From assembly GCA_963805985.1 (NCBI GenBank), contig CAWDWG010000013.1, positions 124,001 through 188,000 on the forward strand: a DNA stretch of 64,000 bases, read 5' to 3'. Of the stretch, positions 44,812 to 52,166 are shown one piece after another. The notes beneath the pieces are model-generated. The model did not search any database. It was given only the letters and a program-made list of their open reading frames with translations, and was not told the origin of the DNA. A program made the translations under genes and the position numbers. The first letter of the stretch is position 1, and every line of letters starts with the position of its first letter. Source of the stretch: Bog-257 sp963805985. Lineage in GTDB: Bacteria; Acidobacteriota; Terriglobia; Terriglobales; Acidobacteriaceae.

Positions 44812-46332
44812 ATGCATAGTCCAGCACACGCCTTTCGCAGCGCTTCGCCGCAGAAGACGCAGCGTGCGGGCTATCTTGCGGGACCCTGGGCATTTGCGGT
44901 AGCTGGTGGGCTTGCCGTCTTTTACCTTCTCAGCAGCCTTTACATCGCGGCCAATCGCGTCTTCTGGTTCGACGAGCTTTTCACCGTACACATCGCGCGC
45001 CTGGCCAAAGTTGGAACCGTCTGGGCGGCTTTGGCGAATGGCGTCGACGCCCTGCCTCCACCCTATTACCTGCTGGTTCGTGTCTTCGATTCGGCCTTTG
45101 GCCCCAGTGATGTCTCGGCGCGAGTGCCGTCCGCCATCGCTCTGTTCATCGGACTGCTCGTGATCTTCGACTGTGCCCGCCGCCTCACTGACGGTCTGCA
45201 CGGCTTAATCGCGCTCTCCGTGGCCACTTGCTCCTTTCTGCCGTATTACGGATATGAGGCGCGTTCCTACGCGCTTTACTTCATGCTCGCCGCCTTGAGC
45301 TTCTGGGCGTGGAACTACAACGGCGAGCGCCAAAACCTGGCAACCTTCCTCTTCGGAGCGTCCTTCTTCGCCGGCGTCTGCTTCCACTACTACTTTGCGA
45401 TCTGCCTTCTGCCTTATCTGTTGTGGGAGATGCTGCGCTGGAAGTTGGGACACCGGCCGTCATCGGATTTGCTTGCCGGAGTCGCGGGCGCAGTGATTCC
45501 GGTGGTACTGCTGTCGCCGTTCGCCTTGGCGTTTTCCCGCAAGTTCGCCGGCGGGTATTGGAACCGTCCGACATTTCTCGAACTCCGCTCCATCTTCGGT
45601 CAGCTTTTCCCGGATGGCTTGTTGCTGCTGGCCATGATCATGCTTTGGGTCGTAATCGCGGGCTGGGAAAAGCGCCAGGAGCCAAGCCTCGCCATGCAAT
45701 CGGCCGAAGCCACCGGCTGGCTCTTTCTCCTGATCCCTCTGGCGGCATACTTCGTCGCCGTAACCATCACCAATGCGTTCTACAGCCGCTACTTCATCGG
45801 TGTAATTCCCGGAGTTGCTGTAGCATTCGCGATTTCACTGTACCGGTATTTTCGTAAGGCGGCTGAGGTTTCGTTAGGAATCTTCCTGCTTCTTGCCGGC
45901 TGGGGCGTCGCCCAGCAGATGACGGTCGTCCATCATCCCGACAAGGTGGAAGCCACCGGCATTCGGAATTTCCTGCAAGTGGAAGACACGCTACAGCTCG
46001 AAGGAAAGCGCTATTTCGTTTTCTCCAGTCCCTTATTGTTCCTCGAAGCGCAACACTACGCCGCGCATCCCGAGGAGTGTGTCCTCTTCCTGCCCTCGGA
46101 TTTCGACCGGCCTACGCAGAATGGTCCCGATCCCTACTTGCATCAGCGCCTGGAGCTGAACCTGTCGCAGTACTATCCCCTGCAGTTCTGGACCATCGAC
46201 GATTTACGTCGCCACCAGGCGGAATCGGCCCTGGTTGAGCCGGACGAGAAGACCTTGGAAGATTTGCATGCAGCCGGTATCCAGGCAGGTAGAAGATTCT
46301 CGACTCCGCTACAGGTCGACTATTTGCGCTAG
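44812..46332 (+). CDS. GT39-like membrane glycosyltransferase
   Basis: A 506-residue multi-pass membrane protein. After helix 1 the loop reads RVFWFDELFTVHIARLAKVG; the Asp-Glu pair in FWFDE matches the acidic motif at the same place in the 5291 product. VRVFDSAFGPSDVSARVPSA and SFLPYYGYEARSYALYF are the typical family blocks. About ten helices precede a soluble C-terminal part with YFVFSSPLLFLEAQH. It belongs to the same GT39/PMT_2 class, likely using polyprenyl-phosphate sugar. The ATG at 44812 is used; no strong ribosome binding site is visible. Confidence 0.72.
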   Translation: MHSPAHAFRSASPQKTQRAGYLAGPWAFAVAGGLAVFYLLSSLYIAANRVFWFDELFTVHIARLAKVGTVWAALANGVDALPPPYYLLVRVFDSAFGPSDVSARVPSAIALFIGLLVIFDCARRLTDGLHGLIALSVATCSFLPYYGYEARSYALYFMLAALSFWAWNYNGERQNLATFLFGASFFAGVCFHYYFAICLLPYLLWEMLRWKLGHRPSSDLLAGVAGAVIPVVLLSPFALAFSRKFAGGYWNRPTFLELRSIFGQLFPDGLLLLAMIMLWVVIAGWEKRQEPSLAMQSAEATGWLFLLIPLAAYFVAVTITNAFYSRYFIGVIPGVAVAFAISLYRYFRKAAEVSLGIFLLLAGWGVAQQMTVVHHPDKVEATGIRNFLQVEDTLQLEGKRYFVFSSPLLFLEAQHYAAHPEECVLFLPSDFDRPTQNGPDPYLHQRLELNLSQYYPLQFWTIDDLRRHQAESALVEPDEKTLEDLHAAGIQAGRRFSTPLQVDYLR

Positions 46333-46506
46333 TCCCCCGCTCGTTTTCGTCTGCCTGAACAATTATCCGAAACAACTGAAACGATAAGGTGATAGCTCCT
46401 CTTGACGCTTAGTCTTTCGCCCGATTGAGAGAATCTCTCTCGCAACGGCCTCAAACTTGCATCAAATTACAGAGCGCCGGCTTCGTGAATGTCCCTGGAG
46501 GTTGTC

Positions 46507-46716
46507 ATGACGCTCACGAGTGCCACTATCCCCGAGTTTTGGATCATCGGCTTTTACATCGCAGTAGCGACTACAGCCTTCGCGTTGATTAGCGTTGTTC
46601 TCTTCGTATGGGGCAGGCGCAAGTCCCCACAGGAGCGCGCGCAGCTCTACCTGATTCACGAGAGAATGACTCACATCGCAGATCCAGCACCGATCGAAGG
46701 TAAAAGAGCGGCGTAA
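46507..46716 (+). CDS. small single-helix membrane protein
   Basis: A 69-residue protein. One transmembrane helix (about 9-36, FWIIGFYIAVATTAFALISV) is followed by a basic stretch (WGRRKSPQERAQLYLIHERM). The ATG at 46507 has GGAGGT seven bases upstream, so I prefer it to an ATG 18 nt earlier. I do not recognise the family. It stands alone before the ATP-grasp cluster, with 177 nt between. Confidence 0.6.
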   Translation: MTLTSATIPEFWIIGFYIAVATTAFALISVVLFVWGRRKSPQERAQLYLIHERMTHIADPAPIEGKRAA

Positions 46717-46893
46717 TCGCCTTTCTCCCCTACCACAATCCTCGACATTTGCCAGTCCGGCGCTCTAGCTCTGCACAGCTGGTTTCGCCTACAATATCTC
46801 TCCAGTAAGCGCCCTATCGCGAGTTTTCCCGGGCTATCCCACATACGACTGCGAACGGACCACGGCGCTCGTGTCTCTCATCAAGGAGCTATT

Positions 46894-47979
46894 GTGAAGA
46901 AAATCGGAGTCATATTCGGCATGGAGACGACTTTCCCGCCTGCACTGGTGGAGAAGATCAACTCCATGGGCGAATCCGGCATTCAGGCCGAACTAGCCAC
47001 GGTTGGCGAAGTGCGCATGGCCGAGCCGTCTCCCTATCACGTGATCATCGACCGCATCTCGCACGACATTCCGTTCTATCGTGGCTACCTGAAAAACGCA
47101 GCTCTGTCGGGCACCATCGTCATCAACAATCCCTTCTGGTGGAGTGCCGACGACAAGTTCTTCAATTACGCTCTGGGTGAGAAGCTCGGCGTCGCCGTTC
47201 CGCCAACGGTGTTGATCCCGCACAAGGAGCATCCTCCGGGAACCACCGACCGCTCCATGCGCAATATGCAATATCCCATGCCGTGGGACAGCATCTTCAG
47301 CTACGTCGGATTTCCCGCGTTCCTGAAACCCTTCGACGGCGGCGGTTGGAAGGATGTTTACAAGGTCAATTCGCCGGAAGAGTTCTTCAACGCTTACGAT
47401 CAGTCGCGCGATCTCTGCATGACTCTGCAGCGCGGCGTGAAGTTCAAGGAATATTTCCGCTGCTACGTGGTCGGGCAGGAGAAAGTCCACATCATGCAGT
47501 ACGACCCGTCAGCGCCGTTCCATGAGCGCTACGTGAAGAATCCGCCGCCGATCGATCCCAAGCTGCTGGAACGCGTGGAGCGCGATTGCCTCACGCTGTG
47601 CCGCGCCCTTGGCTATGATCTGAACACCGTCGAGTTCGCCTGCGAAGATGGCATCCCTTACGCGATCGACTACATGAATCCTGCGCCTGATGCGGATGTG
47701 ACCTCGGTCGGCCAGGAGAACTTCGACTGGATCGTCAACAACGTTGCCGAGCTGGCGGTGCGCAAAGCCAAAGAGCACACCGGCAAAGTTTACGAATATC
47801 GCTGGAGCGCCTTCTTGAGCGGCGGCGTGCCCAAGACTCAAACCACTCAAACCGCCGCTAAGAGCGCCGTCGCGCCGAAAGCCGAAAAGGCTTCCGAGCC
47901 TGCTCCCGACTCCTCCAAGCCTGGCACCATGCTTGAGGCAGCATCTAAGCAATTACGCAAGCGCGCCACCAAGGGGTAA
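46894..47979 (+). CDS. ATP-grasp ligase (RimK/glutathione-synthetase-like)
   Basis: A 361-residue enzyme. The N-terminal pre-ATP-grasp domain starts KKIGVIFGMETTFPPALVEK. The ATP-grasp core has Lys145 in PAFLKPFDGGGWKDVYKV (nucleotide binding), then YFRCYVVGQEKVHIM, and a metal-binding end VEFACEDGIPYAIDYMNPAP with Asp259 and Asn262. Such enzymes join a carboxylate to an amine through an acyl-phosphate. The last 50 residues are a Lys/Ala/Pro-rich tail. GTG start with AAGGAG seven bases upstream. The stop is directly followed by the GCS2 gene with no gap. First gene of the cluster 46894-51875. The exact substrates are unknown. Confidence 0.82.
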   Translation: MKKIGVIFGMETTFPPALVEKINSMGESGIQAELATVGEVRMAEPSPYHVIIDRISHDIPFYRGYLKNAALSGTIVINNPFWWSADDKFFNYALGEKLGVAVPPTVLIPHKEHPPGTTDRSMRNMQYPMPWDSIFSYVGFPAFLKPFDGGGWKDVYKVNSPEEFFNAYDQSRDLCMTLQRGVKFKEYFRCYVVGQEKVHIMQYDPSAPFHERYVKNPPPIDPKLLERVERDCLTLCRALGYDLNTVEFACEDGIPYAIDYMNPAPDADVTSVGQENFDWIVNNVAELAVRKAKEHTGKVYEYRWSAFLSGGVPKTQTTQTAAKSAVAPKAEKASEPAPDSSKPGTMLEAASKQLRKRATKG

Positions 47980-49113
47980 ATGATGAACCGGCCAAGCCTC
48001 AGTATCGGAATTGAAGAGGAATATCAGACGATCGATCCGCAGACCCGCGATCTGCGTTCTCACATCGCTTCCGAGATTCTTCCCAAAGCGAAGCTTGCCC
48101 TGCACGAGGCAGTCAAGCCGGAGATGCATCAGTCGGTCATCGAAGTCGGCACGCGCGTCTGCAAGAACATCAAGGAAGCGCGCGAAAATATTCTGGCGCT
48201 TCGCCGCGAGATGATCACCCTGGCCACCGAGCACGGCATGTGGCTCGCGGCCGGCAGTACCCATCCGTTCTCCGACTGGAAATCGCAGGAAATCTATCCC
48301 GACGAGCGCTATGCCCAGGTGGTCGAGGACATGCAGCTCATCGCGCGGGCCAATCTTGTATTTGGCCTGCACGTCCACATCGGCATCGAAGACCGCAATA
48401 CGTCGATTCACATCATGAATTCGATGCGCTACTTCCTGCCGCACATTTTGGCGCTCTCCAGCAATTCGCCCTTCTGGATGGGCATGAACACCGGCTTCAA
48501 ATCGTATCGGGTGAAGGTTTTCGAGCGCTTCCCGCGCACCGGAATTCCCGACACCTTCGCCAACTGGTCCGATTACGAAACCTTCGTCAATCTGCTAGTC
48601 AAGACCGGCTGCATCGACAACGGGAAGAAGATCTGGTGGGACATCCGCCCGCATCCATTCTTCAACACTCTGGAAGTGCGCGTGTGCGACATCCCCATGC
48701 GGCTGGATGAAACCGTCGCCATCGCCGCGCTAATTCAGGCGACGGTGGCTATGCTGTACAAGCTGCACGCAACCAACAAGAGTTACCGCATCTACGGCCG
48801 CGCGCTGATCAGCGAAAACAAGTTTCGCGCCTCGCGTTACGGCCTGGACGGCAAGCTGATCGACTTCGGCAAAGAGGAAGAAGTTCCGTTGCGCGAACTG
48901 ATGAAGGAGTATCTGGAGCTGATCGATCCCGTCGTCGATGAGCTTGGCTCGCGCGAGGAAATCAATTACATTCACGAGATGTTAAAAATGGGAACCGGCG
49001 CCGATCGGCAGCTAAGAGTTTTTGAAGAGACGCGAGACCTGGCAAAGGTCGTGGACTACATGGTCGAAGAAACCCGCGTCGGGGTCTTCGAAGGCGCGGC
49101 GGCCAGGAAGTAG
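47980..49113 (+). CDS. GCS2-type carboxylate-amine ligase (YbdK-like)
   Basis: A 377-residue member of the glutamate-cysteine ligase 2 family. The N-terminus holds LSIGIEEEYQTIDPQTRDL, the conserved metal/ATP site; QSVIEVGTRVCKN, GSTHPFSDW, FGLHVHIGI and IRPHPFFNTLEVRVCD follow as expected for YbdK. These enzymes form gamma-glutamyl-type amide bonds; several YbdK proteins show only weak glutamate-cysteine ligase activity, so the true acceptor may differ. The start immediately follows the ATP-grasp stop. The stop codon TAG is itself inside the first unit of the tandem repeat at 49105, an odd feature. Confidence 0.88.
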   Translation: MMNRPSLSIGIEEEYQTIDPQTRDLRSHIASEILPKAKLALHEAVKPEMHQSVIEVGTRVCKNIKEARENILALRREMITLATEHGMWLAAGSTHPFSDWKSQEIYPDERYAQVVEDMQLIARANLVFGLHVHIGIEDRNTSIHIMNSMRYFLPHILALSSNSPFWMGMNTGFKSYRVKVFERFPRTGIPDTFANWSDYETFVNLLVKTGCIDNGKKIWWDIRPHPFFNTLEVRVCDIPMRLDETVAIAALIQATVAMLYKLHATNKSYRIYGRALISENKFRASRYGLDGKLIDFGKEEEVPLRELMKEYLELIDPVVDELGSREEINYIHEMLKMGTGADRQLRVFEETRDLAKVVDYMVEETRVGVFEGAAARK

Positions 49114-49316
49114 TTGCTAGGAAGTAGTTGCCAGGAAGTAGTTGCTAAGGAAGTAGTTGCCAGGAAGTAGTTGCCAGGAAGTAGTTGCTAGGAAGTAGTT
49201 GCTAGGAAGTAGTTGCTAGGAAGTGAGTTGCTAGGAAGTAGTTGCCAGGAAGTAGTTGCCAGGAAGTAGTTGCCAGGAAGTAGTTGCCAGGAAGTAGTTG
49301 CCAGGAAGTAGATGCT
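49105..49316. repeat. 14-bp tandem repeat, 15 copies
   Basis: The unit is AGGAAGTAGTTGC(C/T). Thirteen copies are 14 bp and two (third and ninth) have one extra base; the last ends GATGCT. The first copy supplies the last codons (AGG AAG) and the TAG stop of the GCS2 gene. Since 14 is not a multiple of three the array is not coding. The C/T variants occur in runs, suggesting slippage expansion. Confidence 0.95.
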
Positions 49317-49379
49317 GGGCCCGTGAAATTGGAAGATCGTCATTAATTACCGGGCCCGTGAAACACCCCGTATTGAAAG

Positions 49380-49412
49380 ATTGTCATCACGAGCGCAGCG
49401 AGGGATCTGCTG
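49380..49412 (+). repeat. 33-nt dispersed repeat (copy 2)
   Basis: ATTGTCATCACGAGCGCAG then CGAGGGATCTGCTG; the reverse complement of the 28951 element with one or two differences. With the 49535 copy it forms an inverted pair able to fold into a long hairpin, REPIN-like. Confidence 0.8.
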
Positions 49413-49534
49413 TCCGCCCGTAACGGCCAATCTGAAAGGGCGCACCCTAGGTGCGCCGCGTAGGCTCTTAATTTGTCATCCTGAGGAGGGCTTAAGCCCG
49501 ACGAAGGATCTGCGGTTTGCTTGTTGTGGAAGGA

Positions 49535-49567
49535 CAGCAGATCCCTTGCTGCGCTCGTGATGACAAT
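49535..49567 (-). repeat. 33-nt dispersed repeat (copy 3)
   Basis: CAGCAGATCCCTTGCTGCG then CTCGTGATGACAAT. Inverted relative to the 49380 copy, 122 nt away. Confidence 0.8.
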
Positions 49568-49626
49568 CTTGTAATTTGATCGCTCTTGGCGGCGACAACC
49601 ATCGTCCCTGACTGAAAGGACATTAC

Positions 49627-50664
49627 TTGATTCAACCCGTTCTCACCGATCTAACCAAGACCTCCTTTGACCCCGAACTCTCTCCCGGCGCGCACAACGC
49701 CGTCTACACCTGCCTCCGCATTCAGCCGAGCGACAAAGTTACGCTGATCACCGACAACGCCTGCCGCGAGATCGCCGCCAGCATCGCACACGAGCTTGCG
49801 ACCCTGGGCTCTCCCTTCAAGGCGTTCGTATTGGAAGACCTCGCCCCGCGGCCGCTTACCGATCTGCCGCCTGAAATTGCCGACGACATGGAAACCAGCG
49901 ACGTCTCGATCTTCGCCGTCAAAGTTCAGCGCAACGAGCTGAAGTCGCGCATGCAGATGACCGACATCGTCAATCGCCGCAAGATGCGCCACGCGCACAT
50001 GGTCAACATCAACAAGCAGATCATGCTTGAGGGCATGCGCGCGGATTACAACAAGGTCGACGCGATCAGCCGCAAGGCGATGGAGATCGTGACTAAGGCC
50101 AAAGAGATTCGCGCCACCAATCCCGCCGGCAGCGACTTCACCGCCAAGCTGAATCCCAACTACCACTGGATCAAGACCAGCGGCATCATCAGCCGCGACA
50201 AGTGGGGCAATCTTCCCGGCGGCGAAATCTTCACCACCCCCGGCGAAGTGAACGGTGTCTGTGTAGTCGACGGCGTCGTCGGCGATTATCTCTGCGAAAA
50301 GTATCAGGACCTGGCCCGCCAGCCGCTGACCATTCGCATGAAGAACAATCGCATCACCGAAGTCTCCAGCGACAACAAAGAGCTGGAGCAGGAATTCTGG
50401 GCCTACACCCACACCGATGAAAACAGCGACCTGGTGGGCGAATTCGCCATCGGCACCAACATCGAGCTCACTCACGTGATCGGACAGATCCTGCAGGACG
50501 AAAAGTTCCCCGGCATCCACATCGCTTTCGGCAATCCTTACGGCGAGCACACCGGCGCCAAGTGGTATTCCGCGACGCACATCGATGTTGTCGGTACGCA
50601 CTTCGACATCTGGGTCGACGGCCGGCAGATCATGGAGAAAGGGCGCTTCCTCATCGAGGCCTGA
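49627..50664 (+). CDS. M29-family aminopeptidase (AmpS/aminopeptidase T-like)
   Basis: A 345-residue metallopeptidase. The metal-binding set expected of M29 is visible: Glu272 in LVGEFAIGTNIELTHVIG, Glu308 in HIAFGNPYGEHTG, and His318 and Asp320 in SATHIDVVGTHFD. The N-terminal half (VTLITDNACREIAASIAHEL) is the family's first domain. It is slightly shorter than the 400-residue thermophilic enzymes. The TTG at 49627 is preceded by AAAGGA and begins the conserved N-terminus. The next gene starts 2 nt after its stop. In this cluster it could trim a peptide-like product or supply amino acids; free-living aminopeptidase activity is the default alternative. Confidence 0.85.
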   Translation: MIQPVLTDLTKTSFDPELSPGAHNAVYTCLRIQPSDKVTLITDNACREIAASIAHELATLGSPFKAFVLEDLAPRPLTDLPPEIADDMETSDVSIFAVKVQRNELKSRMQMTDIVNRRKMRHAHMVNINKQIMLEGMRADYNKVDAISRKAMEIVTKAKEIRATNPAGSDFTAKLNPNYHWIKTSGIISRDKWGNLPGGEIFTTPGEVNGVCVVDGVVGDYLCEKYQDLARQPLTIRMKNNRITEVSSDNKELEQEFWAYTHTDENSDLVGEFAIGTNIELTHVIGQILQDEKFPGIHIAFGNPYGEHTGAKWYSATHIDVVGTHFDIWVDGRQIMEKGRFLIEA

Positions 50665-50666
50665 TC

Positions 50667-51875
50667 ATGGTTCCCGCCCTTCGCGAGGAATTCAATCGCA
50701 ACTTCACGCCGGAGAAGTACCGGCGTTTTCTGGAAAACCTGGATCGCGCCTGCGGTACGGACGTGGAGTTTCCCGTCTCGGAGACACCGTGCTTCGTCCC
50801 GCAACGCCTGCTCGATCGCATGGCGCAGGACGGCCGCGAACTGATTCTGCAGTTGGTCAACAATCCTGAATATCGCAAGCTCTCCGACGTCACCATCCCC
50901 GACCAATACAACGTGCCCAACGAATCGCCGCTGCCGATGTTTGTGCAGGTGGACTTCGGATTAGTGCGCGGCACGGACGGCGAGCTGGAGCCGAAACTGG
51001 TCGAGCTGCAAGCCTTCCCTTCTCTCTACGGATATCAGCCCACCTCAGCGCACCAGTACGTCGAATCGTACGATCTGTCACACGATCTTGGGATTTATCT
51101 CAGCGGCTTTAACGACAATTCCTACTGGCAACTGCTGCGGCAGCTCATCGTCGCCGATCACGATCCCGAGAATGTGATCCTGATGGAGATCGATCCCGAA
51201 CATCAGAAGACGCGGCCTGATTTTCTGGTTACGCAGCGTAGGCTCGGAATCGCTATCGTCGACATTCTGTCGCTGGTGAAGCTCCGCAATAAGCTCTATT
51301 ACTTCAAGAACGGCCGCGAAGTGGAAGTTCGCCGCATCTACAATCGCTGCATCGTCGACGAATTGGAGCGCAAAGGCATTGCACTTCCGTTCGATCTGCG
51401 CGACGAACTCGATGTCGAATGGGCCGGCCATCCCAACTGGTATTTCCGCATCAGTAAATTTTCGATTCCACACCTCAAGCATCCGTCGGTGCCGAAGACC
51501 TGGTTCCTGGATCAGCTTTCCGAGCTTCCCCCGAACAATGAGAATTACCTGCTAAAACCGCTCTATTCGTTTGCCGGCGTCGGCATCAAGTTCGCTCCCA
51601 CAATGTCAGACATCAATGCAATCCCCTCCGATCAGCGCCACAACTTCATTCTTCAGGAGCGAGTACACTTCGAGCCGGTAATCCAAACCCCACACGGCCC
51701 CACGCAGATGGAAGTCCGCATGATGTTTGTCTGGCCCGACGGCGGCGAGTTGACGCCGGTGCTGCCGCTGGTACGCATGGGCCGCGGCATCATGATGGGT
51801 GTCGACCACAACAAGAACCTGCAGTGGGTTGGCGGATCAGCGGCGCTGGCCGTGAAAGAGCCTTTTCACCACTGA
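50667..51875 (+). CDS. divergent ATP-grasp-like protein, unknown family
   Basis: A 402-residue protein with no clear named family. The C-terminal half resembles an ATP-grasp core: YLLKPLYSFAGVGIKF with Lys297 as possible ATP ligand, NFILQERVHFEPVI, TPHGPTQMEVRMMFVW with Glu349, and a closing RGIMMGVDHNKN. The N-terminal half has FVQVDFGLVRG and LEPKLVELQAFPSLYGYQ, reminiscent of glutathionylspermidine-synthetase-like folds, where an acidic motif precedes the nucleotide site. It begins 2 nt after the M29 gene and is therefore in the same operon. The last codons (KEPFHH and TGA) lie within the repeat starting at 51852. I infer a third amide-bond-forming enzyme; this is not established. Confidence 0.7.
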   Translation: MVPALREEFNRNFTPEKYRRFLENLDRACGTDVEFPVSETPCFVPQRLLDRMAQDGRELILQLVNNPEYRKLSDVTIPDQYNVPNESPLPMFVQVDFGLVRGTDGELEPKLVELQAFPSLYGYQPTSAHQYVESYDLSHDLGIYLSGFNDNSYWQLLRQLIVADHDPENVILMEIDPEHQKTRPDFLVTQRRLGIAIVDILSLVKLRNKLYYFKNGREVEVRRIYNRCIVDELERKGIALPFDLRDELDVEWAGHPNWYFRISKFSIPHLKHPSVPKTWFLDQLSELPPNNENYLLKPLYSFAGVGIKFAPTMSDINAIPSDQRHNFILQERVHFEPVIQTPHGPTQMEVRMMFVWPDGGELTPVLPLVRMGRGIMMGVDHNKNLQWVGGSAALAVKEPFHH

Positions 51876-51932
51876 GAACACAGAGCGCACTGAGGTTTTC
51901 GCCGTGCTCTCTCCGTATCCTCCGTGGTGAAT
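51852..51932. repeat. degenerate palindromic repeat CACCACTGAGAACACAGAG...CCTCCGTGGTGAA (copy 1)
   Basis: The outer ends GAAAGAG-TTCACCACTGAG and CTCCGTGGTGAA are near-complementary. The second copy lies at 52017-52109 and has the same GTGAAAGAGCC lead-in. The CDS stop at 51873-51875 lies inside this copy. Confidence 0.75.
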
Positions 51933-51969
51933 AAGTCTTCTCTTGAGTTCATTGTCATGGGTCGCGTCC

Positions 51970-52006
51970 TGCCCCACCCTAGCCAACTGAAGGCCAGAAT
52001 GGGGCA
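51970..52006. repeat. 37-nt palindromic repeat, TGCCCC...GGGGCA family (copy 2)
   Basis: TGCCCCACCCTAGCC, then AACTGAAGG, then CCAGAATGGGGCA. It matches the 6774-6810 element in length and arrangement with a few substitutions, several of which preserve pairing. It sits between the two copies of the CACCACTGAG repeat. Confidence 0.8.
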
Positions 52007-52016
52007 CCCCAGGCTG

Positions 52017-52109
52017 GTGAAAGAGCCCTGTTCACGACTGAGAACGCAGAGCGCAGTGAGACTTCTTTTCCAAGATTCCCTCAGTGCTCTCTGTGACCTC
52101 TGTGGTGAA
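52017..52109. repeat. degenerate palindromic repeat CACGACTGAGAACGCAGAG...CCTCTGTGGTGAA (copy 2)
   Basis: Shares GTGAAAGAGCC, the ACTGAGAAC-CAGAGCGCA stretch and the TGCTCTCT and GTGGTGAAT ends with the copy at 51852. Lies directly upstream of the YmdB gene. Confidence 0.75.
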
Positions 52110-52166
52110 TCAGCCTTTTCCGCGCGTGTTACCATCAAACGAACTAGCGCCTAAGGACCGTCCTGC

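Larger units (their letters stand above)
49114..49626. other. repeat-filled spacer inside the ligase/peptidase cluster
   Basis: About 510 nt: the rest of the tandem array, then a partly duplicated GGGCCCGTGAAA segment (49318-49365), two copies of the 33-nt CAGCAGATCCCT element in inverted orientation (49380-49412 and 49535-49567), and between them a related TGTCATCCTGAGG...GAAGGATCTGCGG piece (about 49475-49515). No gene is supported. Confidence 0.75.

Noticed and set aside
49105..49316. The tandem array as a CRISPR
   Set aside because: Units abut without spacers and are only 14 bp; there are no cas genes.
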